Assembly (NCBI GenBank): GCA_016707785.1
Contig: JADJGZ010000011.1
Span: 62,001-126,000, forward strand
Direction of reading: 5' to 3'
Source: Bacteroidales bacterium
GTDB taxonomy: Bacteria > Bacteroidota > Bacteroidia > Bacteroidales > UBA4417
Length of the DNA: 64,000 nt
Position numbers and translations under genes: made by a program. Under the pieces are notes generated by a model, which searched no databases, was not told where the DNA came from, and was given only the letters and a program-made list of their open reading frames with translations. Shown piece after piece: positions 28,267-38,195 of the stretch (positions are counted from its first letter, which is position 1; the number at the start of each line of letters is the position of its first letter).

Positions 28267-28351
28267 CCTAAAAATGCTATAAAAAAAGAAAATATTGATA
28301 ACGCAAAGGTTATAGTAAAACCTAAACTATTGAAGCAAAGCAGAATGTAGA

Positions 28352-28738
28352 TTAAACAAGATTAAACTGGTAGAATAAAGAATTGAACTCTTCAAAGCTA
28401 AAGGGTTTTTGCGCATATCCATCCACGCCGGCTTCAATACATTCTTCTTTATTAGGATTGGTAGTGATGGCTATGATAGTCGTATGACCGCTTTTCCTGT
28501 AATCTTCTTCGATTTTTCGAATTTCTTTTACAGCTTGCAGTCCATCCAGTTCCGGCATTTGTATATCCATGAGGATAAGGTCATACTGCCTGTTCTTGAA
28601 CATACTAACAGCCTCATTTCCATTTCTGGCAACATCCACATCGTGACCTATCCTTCTCAGGTAGAACGATGTGATCTTTTCAATCATCTCATCATCCTCA
28701 GCTAACAAAATATTCAATTTTTTCATGTTCTCAGGCAT
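28352..28738 (-). CDS. Stand-alone response regulator (CheY-like receiver)
   Basis: A single receiver domain and nothing else: 'LNILLAEDDE' supplies the acidic pocket, 'YDLILMDIQMPELDG' the phospho-acceptor Asp, and 'YAQKPFS' the conserved Lys. The length fits CheY-like proteins without an output domain. ATG 28738 or 28726 is preferred; the in-frame ATG at 28813 would put 25 bp inside the upstream gene and add a non-conserved tail. No histidine kinase is nearby, so it is an orphan that may act by phosphotransfer or protein contact. Possibly co-transcribed with the T9SS gene upstream. Confidence 0.85.
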   Translation of the reverse strand: MPENMKKLNILLAEDDEMIEKITSFYLRRIGHDVDVARNGNEAVSMFKNRQYDLILMDIQMPELDGLQAVKEIRKIEEDYRKSGHTTIIAITTNPNKEECIEAGVDGYAQKPFSFEEFNSLFYQFNLV

Positions 28739-28787
28739 ATATGTTTTAAATTCCTTTAGTTTATCGACGGGGTTGGCAGATACATAA

Positions 28788-30920
28788 TTACTCTGCGATA
28801 AGTTTTTTAGCATGGCTAGTAGTTTTAGAGGTTACCTTGACAATAAAAATACCATGTCCGGTAAAAGGAATTAGAAGTTCTGATTGACCTGAACCCTCAT
28901 ATTGAAGGAGTTGCTTACCTTCAAGGGAGAAGACTTCAACCAGACTGTTCTGATGTTCCAAACCGGTGATCTTAATATTGCCTTGTGTGAGTATGATATT
29001 TGGTATCTGAGTATTAACTTCATCATTTCCTGCAACCAAATCGAAGTGAAGAACGAATCTCATTGGGTCGTTCAGCATGGAATGGTTAAAAACATAAACA
29101 GAATCCTTCCTGAGATCGGTAAATGTTTTAGTGGATTTATCCTCGAGTGTAATAGGATAACGGAATTCGAAATTTGAATTTCCTGTTACCGTAAGCTTAA
29201 ATTCTTCTTCAGCACTGGCTAAAAAACCAATTGGAATTTCCATAGAGGAAGAAAGGGATGGCATTGTATTCACAGCCAACTTTGTTCCATCAGTCAGATT
29301 GGTAAAGATCGACGGGGCATCTGTTGAACCGGATATCTTATAAGCATCATAGTCATCATCAAAGTCAAAACTTGACGAAGAGTTAAATCGGATAATGGAT
29401 TCATCACTTCTGCCATTTCCTTCTACTTTGAACTTTAATGAGGATTGACCAAGATCGATGGTTGAGTTTTCATTAATTGAAGCAACGGCGTTCTTATTCA
29501 CCTTCACAGTGCCAGTTTGTCCTTGTTGCCTGGCTTTCACGAAGAATCCCTGCATTGGGGCAATATACCTGCTACCATTATTGATTGATATAAGATCACT
29601 CCCAGGAAGATAAACTGAATAATTTCCTGAACCTGAAGGATCCGGGTAATAGATCGCTTTTGCAATACAATTCCGCTGCCATCCAAGAGCTGAAGGATCG
29701 TCCTGTTGCCAGTCGAGATAGCATGGATAAGGATTTCCAATCAGGTTCCAACCTTCATTGAGCGCTGTAATTGATTGTACGACTTCACCTTGAACAGGAT
29801 TACCCTCGAAAACACGGGTTGCTGAATAAGGAGAAAGCAATTCATAACCTTTCATGGATTGCAGGCTAACATTGGTAGGAATGATGTATTCACCCCAGTT
29901 ACCAGTTTGTTCGCTGTATTCACGCAGATACATATTCATGAATACTCCGGAAAGGGCATCATTAAGTGGAGATGATACCAGAATGGGTTGATTAGCGGGA
30001 ATCTGGATTTCAGATTTAACAGAACCGATAACATCCCCCATGGTGATCAGTGAAGAGTGTTGTGTGTAGGTATTTGTTAGAAAAACTTCAGCTCCTTCGC
30101 TGATGGTTAAGTTACCTTCAACTTTAAGTGTTGCTGAAAGATTAACTAATAGCTTAGAACCGGGGCTTACTACGAGGTTGTTGCAAAATCCAGTTTCATT
30201 GAGTTCAGGTTGAACATTTACTGAAAGAATGGCTACATTATTAATAGAGGTGGGAACTTCACCATTCGACCAGTTTTGAGCATCCTGCCATTTATTACTG
30301 TATGTTCCAATCCAGTTGATTTCTGATAATATAGAACCGGCCGGTATTGAGGAAGATGTTATCCCCATAATGGTTCCATTACCGGAGCAGGTATTGGTTG
30401 TAAATGTACCGGTGCCTGTAATTGTTGAAAGTGAAGTAATATCCAGATTGCCGGCGATGATCATACTTCCAGCAATTATTTGTGAAGCAGCAGATGAATG
30501 AGTTAAATCAGAATAAATTTTCATTTTCCCATTAACTCCGATAAGTATAGAAGCATATCCGGTAACAGAACAGTTGTTCAGTTGTATTTCACCATTACAA
30601 ATCATGGATGAATTATCATTCAGGAACATGTTAAAGGAGCTGCCCCTGAGTAAGCCGGACTGACCCACTTCAATCATACCTGATGCTGAAAGGGTAAAGT
30701 CATTATTAAGTATGATACGGGTATTAATAATCAAAGTATCATTTCCCTGGGGAGTTACTCCGGCAGACATTCCACCAGGCTCATTTGACCAGGAACCGGT
30801 GTTCGTCCAGGCAACATTATTTCCAATGGAGAAAAGTTTTTTTCCTTCCCTGCCATAAACCATAACTCCTGTAAGCAGGATCAGGCTTAAAAGTGCAGAA
30901 TTGAGAAGGAATCTTTTCAT
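28788..30920 (-). CDS. Secreted T9SS-sorted protein of unknown function (beta-repeat N-terminus)
   Basis: 710 residues. Signal peptide (~1-22), then 'AWTNTGSWSN' and many Asn/Gly/Ser-rich short strands ('NDTLIINTRIIL', 'LNNCSVTGYASI') that resemble G8-like or right-handed beta-helix repeats (~40-280). A central region contains 'NEGWNLIGNPYPCYLDW', a phrase common in Bacteroidota T9SS cargo. The C-terminal ~85 residues (up to 'AKKLIAE') form a T9SS sorting domain. It is probably displayed on the cell surface; no enzymatic motif is visible. The response regulator gene follows 50 bp later. Confidence 0.78.
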   Translation of the reverse strand: MKRFLLNSALLSLILLTGVMVYGREGKKLFSIGNNVAWTNTGSWSNEPGGMSAGVTPQGNDTLIINTRIILNNDFTLSASGMIEVGQSGLLRGSSFNMFLNDNSSMICNGEIQLNNCSVTGYASILIGVNGKMKIYSDLTHSSAASQIIAGSMIIAGNLDITSLSTITGTGTFTTNTCSGNGTIMGITSSSIPAGSILSEINWIGTYSNKWQDAQNWSNGEVPTSINNVAILSVNVQPELNETGFCNNLVVSPGSKLLVNLSATLKVEGNLTISEGAEVFLTNTYTQHSSLITMGDVIGSVKSEIQIPANQPILVSSPLNDALSGVFMNMYLREYSEQTGNWGEYIIPTNVSLQSMKGYELLSPYSATRVFEGNPVQGEVVQSITALNEGWNLIGNPYPCYLDWQQDDPSALGWQRNCIAKAIYYPDPSGSGNYSVYLPGSDLISINNGSRYIAPMQGFFVKARQQGQTGTVKVNKNAVASINENSTIDLGQSSLKFKVEGNGRSDESIIRFNSSSSFDFDDDYDAYKISGSTDAPSIFTNLTDGTKLAVNTMPSLSSSMEIPIGFLASAEEEFKLTVTGNSNFEFRYPITLEDKSTKTFTDLRKDSVYVFNHSMLNDPMRFVLHFDLVAGNDEVNTQIPNIILTQGNIKITGLEHQNSLVEVFSLEGKQLLQYEGSGQSELLIPFTGHGIFIVKVTSKTTSHAKKLIAE

Positions 30921-31283
30921 TGGTTCATTATTGTTTTGTGGATAGTACTGTTTTGGGAATCAACTGTTAACCTTGAGAGAAACTTTACTAAAAAACTAAC
31001 AACCTGATTTTAAGATGAATAATTCAAGACTGCTAGACAAGGCTTTAACAATGAATTCTTCCAGATAAATTGTTGCTCTCCAATAAACAAAATACATGCC
31101 TCAAATAGCTAATCATTGAATATCAAACAATTGTCTGAGGACTATGAAAATCTAGTTTTTAAAATTTGTCCGTTTTTGGGAATGAACTTAGAAATTTTAT
31201 CTATTTTGGAACAATCAACTCAAATACATTGAAATGATGTAATAATTAAATTTTTATTAACATTCATTGTTTATAATTAAATC
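30921..31283. other. Gene-free region of 363 bp
   Basis: AT-rich DNA between two minus-strand genes. It should contain the promoter of the T9SS gene starting at 30920, but I see no clear TAnnTTTG on the minus strand, no terminator, RNA gene or repeat. Confidence 0.5.
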
Positions 31284-32006
31284 TCACAGGATATCACAAA
31301 AATAATTCCAAACCGGGTCAGAAGGTGGTTTAGCGATGCAAATAACAGGTTCTTTTTTTACCGGGTGGATGAATTCAATTTTTCTTGCATGCAGATGAAT
31401 TGAGGCATCCTGGTTAGATCTTGGAAAACCATATTTCAGGTCCCCTTTGATAGGACAACCTATTTCTGCTAATTGTGTCCTGATCTGGTGGTGACGCCCG
31501 GTCATCAGATCAATTTCAAGGAGATAATACTGATCACTTTTCCCTATTAACTTATAGGTGAGTTCTGCTCGCTGCGCTTTACTATTTCCCGGTTTGACAA
31601 CAAATGACTTATTCTTGGATTCATTTCTTAAGAGGTAATGAATTAACCTGTCTTCAATATGAGGTGGCTCATTCTTTACAACGGCCCAATAGGTTTTCTG
31701 AATTTCCCTGCTTTTAAGCATTTCATTGAGACGGCTTAAGGATTTACTAGTCCTTGCAAAAATGGTAACACCACTAACAGGCCTGTCAAGCCGATGCACC
31801 ACTCCCAGGAAAACGTCCCCGGGTTTGGCGTATTTATGTTTAATATAAATTTTCAGCAAATCGACGAGTGGCTTATCCCCACTTTTGTCACCCTGCACTA
31901 TTTGGGAAGGTTTTTTGTTAACCACTAATAAATGGTTATCCTCAAATAGCACCTGGGATTCAAGTTCAGCCAGTAATTCCCTGATATCAGTACTGCTCTC
32001 GTTCAT
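31284..32006 (-). CDS. RluA-family RNA pseudouridine synthase
   Basis: 240 residues from the ATG at 32006. The catalytic motif HRLDRPVSGV with its Asp, 'NKKPSQIVQGD' and 'LLEIDLMTGRHHQIRTQLA' are diagnostic of the RluA family, which converts specific uridines in rRNA or tRNA to pseudouridine. It lacks an S4 domain, as in RluA/TruC-type members; the exact target base is not assignable. The start overlaps the end of panB by 20 bp, so the two are almost certainly translationally linked. An earlier ATG at 32069 would give a much longer overlap and is not favoured. Confidence 0.9.
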   Translation of the reverse strand: MNESSTDIRELLAELESQVLFEDNHLLVVNKKPSQIVQGDKSGDKPLVDLLKIYIKHKYAKPGDVFLGVVHRLDRPVSGVTIFARTSKSLSRLNEMLKSREIQKTYWAVVKNEPPHIEDRLIHYLLRNESKNKSFVVKPGNSKAQRAELTYKLIGKSDQYYLLEIDLMTGRHHQIRTQLAEIGCPIKGDLKYGFPRSNQDASIHLHARKIEFIHPVKKEPVICIAKPPSDPVWNYFCDIL

Positions 32007-32799
32007 TGGGAAAATCGAGGCTTTTAATATCTGAAATATACCTTCCCACAGAGTCAACAATGTCTTCACTCAGGTTCATATATCTTCTTAAAAACCTGGG
32101 AGAAAACTCTGTGGTAATTCCAAGCATGTCGTGTAAAACCAAAACCTGTCCATCAACTTTGCCGCCGGCTCCAATACCAATCACCGGAATTTTAGCATTC
32201 CTGGCAACAGTTTCACCCAGGCGAGCAGGAATTTTTTCAAGAACAAGGCTGAAACAACCTGCCTTTTCGAGTAAACCGGCATCAGTAATAAGTTTATTAG
32301 CTTCTGACTCGTCAGTTGCTCTTACAACATAAGTTCCGAATTTATGAATCGACTGAGGTGTAAGGCCGAGGTGACCCATTACAGGGATTCCGGCAGATAA
32401 TATTCTTTCAACCGATTCGATCACTTCTACACCTCCTTCGAGTTTAACAGCATCTGCGCCCGATTCCTTCATAATTCGTATCGCGGATTGCAAAGCTTCC
32501 TTCCAGTTTCCCTGGTAGGTACCGAAAGGCATATCAACAACCACAAAAGCCCTGCTGACGCCTCTTACAACAGAAGAAGCATGGTAAATCATCTGGTCCA
32601 GGGTAATAGGCAGGGTACTTGAATGGCCTGCCATAACATTGGAGGCTGAGTCTCCAACAAGGATCACATCAATGCCTGCTTTGTCAAGTAATCGGGCCAT
32701 TGAGAAATCATAGGCTGTTAACATGGCAATTTTGACACCTTTCAATTTCATCTCCTGCAAAACATGTGTCGTTACTTTTGATATGGTTCCGGCCTTCAT
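31987..32799 (-). CDS. panB: 3-methyl-2-oxobutanoate hydroxymethyltransferase
   Basis: 270 residues (family norm ~265). PanB transfers a hydroxymethyl group from methylenetetrahydrofolate to 2-oxoisovalerate, the first committed step of pantothenate synthesis. Visible: 'KIAMLTAYDFSMARLLD', 'DVILVGDSASNVM', 'FVVVDMPFGTYQ' and 'GHLGLTPQSIHKFG'. Metal-binding Asp residues are in place. panC and panD are not in the window. It precedes an RluA-type gene with a 20-bp overlap, a common panB neighbour arrangement in Bacteroidota. Confidence 0.95.
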   Translation of the reverse strand: MKAGTISKVTTHVLQEMKLKGVKIAMLTAYDFSMARLLDKAGIDVILVGDSASNVMAGHSSTLPITLDQMIYHASSVVRGVSRAFVVVDMPFGTYQGNWKEALQSAIRIMKESGADAVKLEGGVEVIESVERILSAGIPVMGHLGLTPQSIHKFGTYVVRATDESEANKLITDAGLLEKAGCFSLVLEKIPARLGETVARNAKIPVIGIGAGGKVDGQVLVLHDMLGITTEFSPRFLRRYMNLSEDIVDSVGRYISDIKSLDFPNEREQY

Positions 32800-32971
32800 G
32801 ATAATAGACTATTAGTTAGGTGAAAGACGTGAAAGACTTATAATTCAGATTCCAAAAAAGCTGTTAAACATTGCATGCTTTCTTCAGGAATCAGGGGTGC
32901 AAAGCTACAAATAAATGGAAAAGATCATCAATATATGTTGGCCACAGTCATAATACAACCACAATAATGGT

Positions 32972-32979
32972 TATTTTTG
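32972..32979 (+). promoter_or_regulatory. -7 promoter element, DUF4249-like lipoprotein
   Basis: TATTTTTG, 26 bp before the ATG at 33006, which supports that start over an ATG at 32871. Confidence 0.5.
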
Positions 32980-33005
32980 CAACGTTCCATTCAGAAATGA
33001 CATTC

Positions 33006-34019
33006 ATGAAATTCAACTCATTGCTTCTTCTTGTCCTTCCTTTACTGATTCTTACTTCGTCATGCGAAACGGATTTTGATGTTACCGCTGATTATAAGGA
33101 GATAGCAATTGTTTATGGGCTGTTGAGTCAGAATGATACCGTACATTATTTAAGGATTAACAAAGCTTACCTGGGTGACGGGAATGCACTTATCTATGCA
33201 GCGAATCATGATTCCAGCTCATTTGGGACCAGCATTGAGGTAATTGTGACAGAGACAAATCCGAGTGGAATTCAGAAAACCATAGTTTTTGATACTACTA
33301 CCATTCATGATAAAGAGGCTGGTATCTTTTATTCACCAGATCAACTCATGTACAAGGCAACTGCCATCCTGAATCCGCTTAGCACCTATACATTGAAAGT
33401 AAAAAACAAGACCAGCGGTAATGAAGTAACCTCAGTGACTAACCTGATTCAGGATTTCAGCATCTCAAAACCCGCTAAAAATGCTGCAGGCATCAGGAGA
33501 TTTGATTTTAAAAGGGATACCATTTCAATGCAAAAAATTGAATGGAGTTCTGCTGTTAATGGCAGGCTATATCAACCGATTCTTAGATTCTATTTTAAAG
33601 AAATCAACTTTACCGGGGATACCATTACCCGTGAAATTGAATGGAAATTCGCCAGCTATAAATCCAGCTCACTGGAAGGCGGGGAAAAACTTTCAGTTGA
33701 TTTTAAGAGTGAAGAATTCTACAAATTATGTGAAGATAATATTCCATATGCTGATATTCAGCTGGAAGAAGATGTCAGTTCAAGGCTTGTGGATCATTTC
33801 GTGATAGATTTTACCGTCGTCGGGGATGAATTCAGTACTTATCTTGATGTTAATGGTCCTACAACCGGGCTACTCCTTGAGAAACCCTCCTACTCCAATA
33901 TTACAAATGGCCTTGGATTATTTTCCAGTATTTATAAGTTAAAAGTCAATGCCCAGGTTGGAGATAAGATCAAAGCAGATCTGCAGGTAAAGACTGACCT
34001 GCATTTCTTCGCCAACTAA
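33006..34019 (+). CDS. DUF4249-like lipoprotein
   Basis: About 337 residues from the ATG at 33006. Lipoprotein signal 'LLVLPLLILTSSC' with lipobox Cys near residue 19; the mature protein begins ETDFDVTADYKEIAIVYGLL and continues with beta-rich segments ('LRINKAYLGDGNAL', 'LNPLSTYTLKVKN'), which match the DUF4249 family seen in Bacteroidota, usually near TonB receptors. None is adjacent here. Probably anchored in the outer membrane. Function unknown. Confidence 0.72.
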   Translation: MKFNSLLLLVLPLLILTSSCETDFDVTADYKEIAIVYGLLSQNDTVHYLRINKAYLGDGNALIYAANHDSSSFGTSIEVIVTETNPSGIQKTIVFDTTTIHDKEAGIFYSPDQLMYKATAILNPLSTYTLKVKNKTSGNEVTSVTNLIQDFSISKPAKNAAGIRRFDFKRDTISMQKIEWSSAVNGRLYQPILRFYFKEINFTGDTITREIEWKFASYKSSSLEGGEKLSVDFKSEEFYKLCEDNIPYADIQLEEDVSSRLVDHFVIDFTVVGDEFSTYLDVNGPTTGLLLEKPSYSNITNGLGLFSSIYKLKVNAQVGDKIKADLQVKTDLHFFAN

Positions 34020-34310
34020 CCTTCGTCTCCTATCACTTTCCGTCACACCTGATTCAGGGATTTCTGCCGTTTTGTCACAATTTGTCCAGGAAAGACTGTT
34101 TGCTGACAGTTGTATATATGCTATTTCCTAAATCATGATAAATTTCATAATTAATTGTTATAGTGACCATTATAAGCGAATAATAATCAAAATATTTCTT
34201 AGCAATGATCAGGAACATTGAATAGGAAGGATACAGGGTGAGCTTGGCATAATGATTGACAACCCCTACTTGTTAAATTGATTTTAATCTACAAAACATA
34301 TCATAATCAA

Positions 34311-36221
34311 ATGGGAAAAATCATCGGTATCGACTTAGGAACTACCAATTCATGTGTTGCCGTTATGGAAGGCAATGAACCAGTTGTAATTCCCAACAGT
34401 GAAGGCAGGCGTACAACCCCTTCAATTGTTGCTTTTACTGAAAACGGAGAACGGAAAGTAGGTGACCCTGCCAAGAGACAGGCGATCACCAATCCAACAA
34501 AAACAGTCTATTCTATTAAAAGGTTCATGGGTGAAACCTTCGACCGCGTATCTGCGGAAGTGGGCCGGGTTCCATTTGCTGTAATCAAAGGGGATAATAA
34601 TACTCCTCGTGTAAAAATAGATGATCGCAATTATACACCACAGGAAATTTCAGCCATGGTGCTTCAGAAGATGAAGAAAACTGCTGAAGATTACCTGGGT
34701 CAAACAGTTACAGAAGCCGTTATAACAGTGCCGGCTTATTTCAGTGATTCACAGCGTCAGGCAACCAAGGAAGCAGGGGAAATTGCAGGTCTCACTGTTA
34801 AACGTATTATTAATGAACCTACTGCAGCAGCGCTTGCTTATGGACTCGACAAGAAACACAGAGACATCAAAGTAGCTGTTTATGACCTTGGAGGAGGAAC
34901 TTTTGATATTTCTATCCTGGAACTTGGAGAAGGCGTTTTTGAAGTTAAATCCACCAATGGGAATACCCATCTGGGTGGTGATGATTTCGATCAACGTATC
35001 ATTGATTGGCTTGCAGAAGAGTTCAAAAAAGATGAAGGCATTGATCTGAAAAGGGATCCGATGGCATTACAACGTCTGAAAGAAGCCGCTGAAAAAGCAA
35101 AAATTGAACTATCAAGCTCCTCTTCTACAGAGATTAATCTACCTTATATTATGCCGGTGGATGGTATCCCCAAGCATTTAGTCAGGACCTTGTCGCGTGC
35201 GAAATTCGAACAACTCATTGATGACCTGGTTCGTTCCACTATCGACCCTTGTAAGAATGCTATGCGTGATGCAGGACTTTCACCTTCTGATATCAACGAA
35301 GTAATCCTGGTAGGAGGATCAACACGTATTCCGATTATCCAGAAAACAGTAGAGGAATTCTTCGGAAAAGCACCTTCTAAAGGGGTTAATCCTGATGAAG
35401 TAGTTGCAGTAGGTGCAGCTATCCAGGGTGGTGTTCTCACCGGTGAAGTAAAAGATGTTCTTTTACTGGATGTTACTCCTCTTTCCCTGGGAATTGAAAC
35501 TCTGGGAGGAGTAATGACAAAATTGATCGAATCAAATACTACGATCCCAACCCGTAAATCGGAAACCTTCTCAACAGCTTCTGATAGTCAGCCTACTGTT
35601 GAAATCCATATCCTTCAGGGAGAAAGGTCGATGGCGACAGGAAACAAAAGCATTGGCCGTTTCCACCTCGATGGTATCCCTCCTGCCCCTCGTGGAGTTC
35701 CTCAGATTGAAGTGACCTTCGATATTGATGCAAACGGCATCCTTCATGTTTCAGCAAAAGACAAAGGAACCGGCAAAATGCAGCAAATCAGGATTGAAGC
35801 ATCTTCAGGACTTACAGAAGCTGAGATTAAAAAGATGAAGGAAGAAGCTGAATTAAACGCTGAGTCCGATCGTAAAATGAAGGAAGAAGTGGATAAATTT
35901 AATAGTGCAGATGCCCTCATTTTCCAAACCGAAAAACAATTGAAGGAATTTGGCGAGAAATTACCTGCTGACAAAAAGGCCCCTATTGAGCAAGCTCTTA
36001 CTGAATTAAAAGAAGCCCATAAAAACAGGGATCTTGCACAAATTGATGCTGCAATGGCCAGTTTAAATACCGCCTGGCAGGCAGCCAGTGAAGAGATGTA
36101 CAAAGCTACCCAGCAAGCTCCTCCTCCGGGTGCAGAGCAACCTGGTGGAAACCCTGGAAATGAAGAAGCTAAAAAATCTGACCAGGAAGTAACCGATGTT
36201 GACTTTGAAGAAGTAAAATAA
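34311..36221 (+). CDS. dnaK: Chaperone protein DnaK (Hsp70)
   Basis: 636 residues from the ATG at 34311 ('MGKIIGIDLGTTNSCVAVME'); a TTG 33 bp upstream is not needed. The ATPase domain contains 'GIDLGTTNS', 'NEPTAAALAYG', 'VYDLGGGTFDIS' and 'VILVGGSTRIP'; the substrate-binding domain follows with 'GIETLGGVMTKLI', and the tail ends in 'DVDFEEVK', typical for DnaK. It folds and refolds proteins with DnaJ and GrpE, which are not adjacent. No CIRCE operator is visible upstream (34020-34310), nor a clear -7 element, so heat control is not evident from this sequence. Confidence 0.98.
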   Translation: MGKIIGIDLGTTNSCVAVMEGNEPVVIPNSEGRRTTPSIVAFTENGERKVGDPAKRQAITNPTKTVYSIKRFMGETFDRVSAEVGRVPFAVIKGDNNTPRVKIDDRNYTPQEISAMVLQKMKKTAEDYLGQTVTEAVITVPAYFSDSQRQATKEAGEIAGLTVKRIINEPTAAALAYGLDKKHRDIKVAVYDLGGGTFDISILELGEGVFEVKSTNGNTHLGGDDFDQRIIDWLAEEFKKDEGIDLKRDPMALQRLKEAAEKAKIELSSSSSTEINLPYIMPVDGIPKHLVRTLSRAKFEQLIDDLVRSTIDPCKNAMRDAGLSPSDINEVILVGGSTRIPIIQKTVEEFFGKAPSKGVNPDEVVAVGAAIQGGVLTGEVKDVLLLDVTPLSLGIETLGGVMTKLIESNTTIPTRKSETFSTASDSQPTVEIHILQGERSMATGNKSIGRFHLDGIPPAPRGVPQIEVTFDIDANGILHVSAKDKGTGKMQQIRIEASSGLTEAEIKKMKEEAELNAESDRKMKEEVDKFNSADALIFQTEKQLKEFGEKLPADKKAPIEQALTELKEAHKNRDLAQIDAAMASLNTAWQAASEEMYKATQQAPPPGAEQPGGNPGNEEAKKSDQEVTDVDFEEVK

Positions 36222-36239
36222 TCTCTGGTGTTTTAGAGC

Positions 36240-36271
36240 AAAAAGTGGGACGATTGTCCCACTTTTTTTTT
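36240..36271 (+). terminator. Rho-independent terminator after dnaK
   Basis: AAAAAGTGGGAC / GTCCCACTTTTT stem with a 4-nt loop, followed by a T tract. Confidence 0.88.
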
Positions 36272-36359
36272 CCATTTTATTCACAATTCGTTAATAAATA
36301 ATTCTGATAAAGGCCATATACAAATTGTCAGAAAATTATATCAAGCAATAGAAAAATTG

Positions 36360-36367
36360 TATCTTTG
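36360..36367 (+). promoter_or_regulatory. -7 promoter element, choice-of-anchor J gene
   Basis: TATCTTTG, 65 bp before the ATG at 36433. Confidence 0.45.
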
Positions 36368-36432
36368 TTGGACAATCCAGACCTTGCCCAGTTGGCAAAA
36401 CAAGAACCAAAATCAATCAAACAATCTATACA

Positions 36433-38049
36433 ATGAAGAAAAAACTTACTCTAACCGTACTAACCTGCCTCTTTCTTTTTTCAGGCACAGTACTATTTGC
36501 TCAAGGATTGGAGACTTTTGCCAATTACCCTGAAAACACAAATGCTTATCATGATGGCACATTTCTCGGACTCGATGGTTCTACATGGAGTTACTTCCAA
36601 AGCCGTGGTGACTCAATGATTACAGCACCAACTCCCACGCTTGGGAAAAACAGAACACCGACCGCAGAAGTTCGTTCTGGAGCACTTGTGAATGGTGTTG
36701 GAACCTTAAGTTTTGATTACCGCCAGGTTTTTTCAACAGATGTTGCGCTTAATGTGCTTGTGAATGATATTCTTATCACCACGGTAACAACGGTAGGCCA
36801 ACAGGGCATTACATTGAATTCAGGAGCCATAGCCGTGAATGTATCCGGCAGTGTAACCCTGAAATTCATCCAGGCCAGCACTGCTGCCGGACAAGTGGCA
36901 ATTGATAATATCACCTGGACGGCTTTTGGAGGTGGAACACCTGATCCTGAACCTACCAATTATCCTTCAGCATTTGCTGCATCCGGAGATGGCCTTAAAA
37001 TAAAAGCTACCTGGACTGATGCAACCGGCGCTCAACTTCCAGCCTCCTATCTTGTCAGGATTTCAACCTCCGACAATATCACCGCTCCTGTAGATGGAAC
37101 TTATGTAGGTGACGACCTTGATATCAGCGATGGTAGCGGTTCAAAATCTGTTGCCCAGGGAAACCAGCAATACATTTTCGATGGACTGGAAGCTTCAAAA
37201 AATTATTTTCTGAAGATCTACCCATTCTCCAATTCAGGTTCTATTGTTGATTATAAAACTGACGGAACTGCACCTTCAGCTAGTGCTCGCACACAGGCAA
37301 TTCTGCTCAAAACAGATTTTCAGGATGGATTATTAGCCCCATGGACTGAATTTAGTGTTACCGGTGATGAAAAATGGATTACTGATACCATTTCAGGAAA
37401 TATTTTCATGCGTATGTCAGGATATGTTGGAGGAACCTCCTTCCTGAACCAGGACTGGTTAATCTCACCTTCATTAACCCTTGCTGCCGGCAGTTCCCCA
37501 AAACTTGAATTCAAGACAGCGATGAAATTCGGAACAGTAGCTGATAAATTTTATCTGATGGTTTCCACCGATTATTCAACTGGTGATCCCTCAGCTTCTA
37601 CCTGGACTGATCTCTCCGGACAGGCTACTTTCTCAACAGGTAACTACACATGGGTGTCATCGGGATCAATAAATCTGACAGCCTATGAAGGCGCTAATAC
37701 CCATATCGCTTTCAAATATGATTGTGGAACTGATAATGTGCCTACATGGGAAGTTGATGATGTATATGTAACTTATAATTCCGGTGTTGGATTTAATGAA
37801 ACCCCGGAAGCCAATCAGGTTGGAATTTATCCTAACCCTTGTACTACAGGCTTCCAGGCCCGGATAGAAGGAAATGACAGTTATCTTCTCAGGATTTTCA
37901 GTACTTCAGGTGCCATATTGCTTGAAAAGAAAATTGAAAAAACTGATTCGTTTGTATCCACCCGACAGTTATCTAATGGTGTATATGTAGTAGAAATGAC
38001 AAATCTTACTTCTCTGGGTAAAACCACTCAGAAACTGATTGTGAAATAA
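36433..38049 (+). CDS. Secreted 'choice-of-anchor J' (cleaved adhesin-like) protein, T9SS-sorted
   Basis: 538 residues. Signal peptide (~1-24). Residues ~25-165 form a first beta-rich domain. A FN3-like stretch follows (~175-285, 'LKIKATWTDATGAQLPASYLV'). Residues ~295-450 ('DFQDGLLAPWTEFSVTGDEKW', '..SFLNQDWLISPSLTL', 'VDDVYVTY') belong to the cleaved-adhesin/choice-of-anchor J family, a jelly-roll domain found in gingipain-type and other cargo. The C-terminal ~80 residues ('VGIYPNPCTTG' to 'TQKLIVK') are a T9SS sorting domain. Probably an adhesion or carbohydrate-binding surface protein; no catalytic domain. Confidence 0.8.
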   Translation: MKKKLTLTVLTCLFLFSGTVLFAQGLETFANYPENTNAYHDGTFLGLDGSTWSYFQSRGDSMITAPTPTLGKNRTPTAEVRSGALVNGVGTLSFDYRQVFSTDVALNVLVNDILITTVTTVGQQGITLNSGAIAVNVSGSVTLKFIQASTAAGQVAIDNITWTAFGGGTPDPEPTNYPSAFAASGDGLKIKATWTDATGAQLPASYLVRISTSDNITAPVDGTYVGDDLDISDGSGSKSVAQGNQQYIFDGLEASKNYFLKIYPFSNSGSIVDYKTDGTAPSASARTQAILLKTDFQDGLLAPWTEFSVTGDEKWITDTISGNIFMRMSGYVGGTSFLNQDWLISPSLTLAAGSSPKLEFKTAMKFGTVADKFYLMVSTDYSTGDPSASTWTDLSGQATFSTGNYTWVSSGSINLTAYEGANTHIAFKYDCGTDNVPTWEVDDVYVTYNSGVGFNETPEANQVGIYPNPCTTGFQARIEGNDSYLLRIFSTSGAILLEKKIEKTDSFVSTRQLSNGVYVVEMTNLTSLGKTTQKLIVK

Positions 38050-38067
38050 CACCTCAATCAATATTCT

Positions 38068-38127
38068 AAAAGAGGCTGCTTTTTGGGTGGACATAAGGTT
38101 CCGCTTAATTCAAGCAGCCTCTTTTAT
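38068..38127 (+). terminator. Terminator after choice-of-anchor J gene
   Basis: 14-bp stem AAAAGAGGCTGCTT / AAGCAGCCTCTTTT with a loop of ~30 nt. Confidence 0.75.
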
Positions 38128-38161
38128 TTATCCACATACTTTTTCCGACATTTATTTGTTA

Positions 38162-38169
38162 TATTTTTG
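38162..38169 (+). promoter_or_regulatory. -7 promoter element, unknown secreted protein
   Basis: TATTTTTG, 26 bp before the ATG at 38196. Confidence 0.5.
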
Positions 38170-38195
38170 GAATCCATTCATGATTTCCTTTGCAT

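Noticed and set aside
32871..33005. Longer N-terminus for the DUF4249-like lipoprotein
   Set aside because: It would place 45 residues before a clear lipoprotein signal and begin upstream of the -7 element at 32972.
34020..34310. CIRCE operator upstream of dnaK
   Set aside because: No TTAGCACTC-N9-GAGTGCTAA-like inverted repeat is present.
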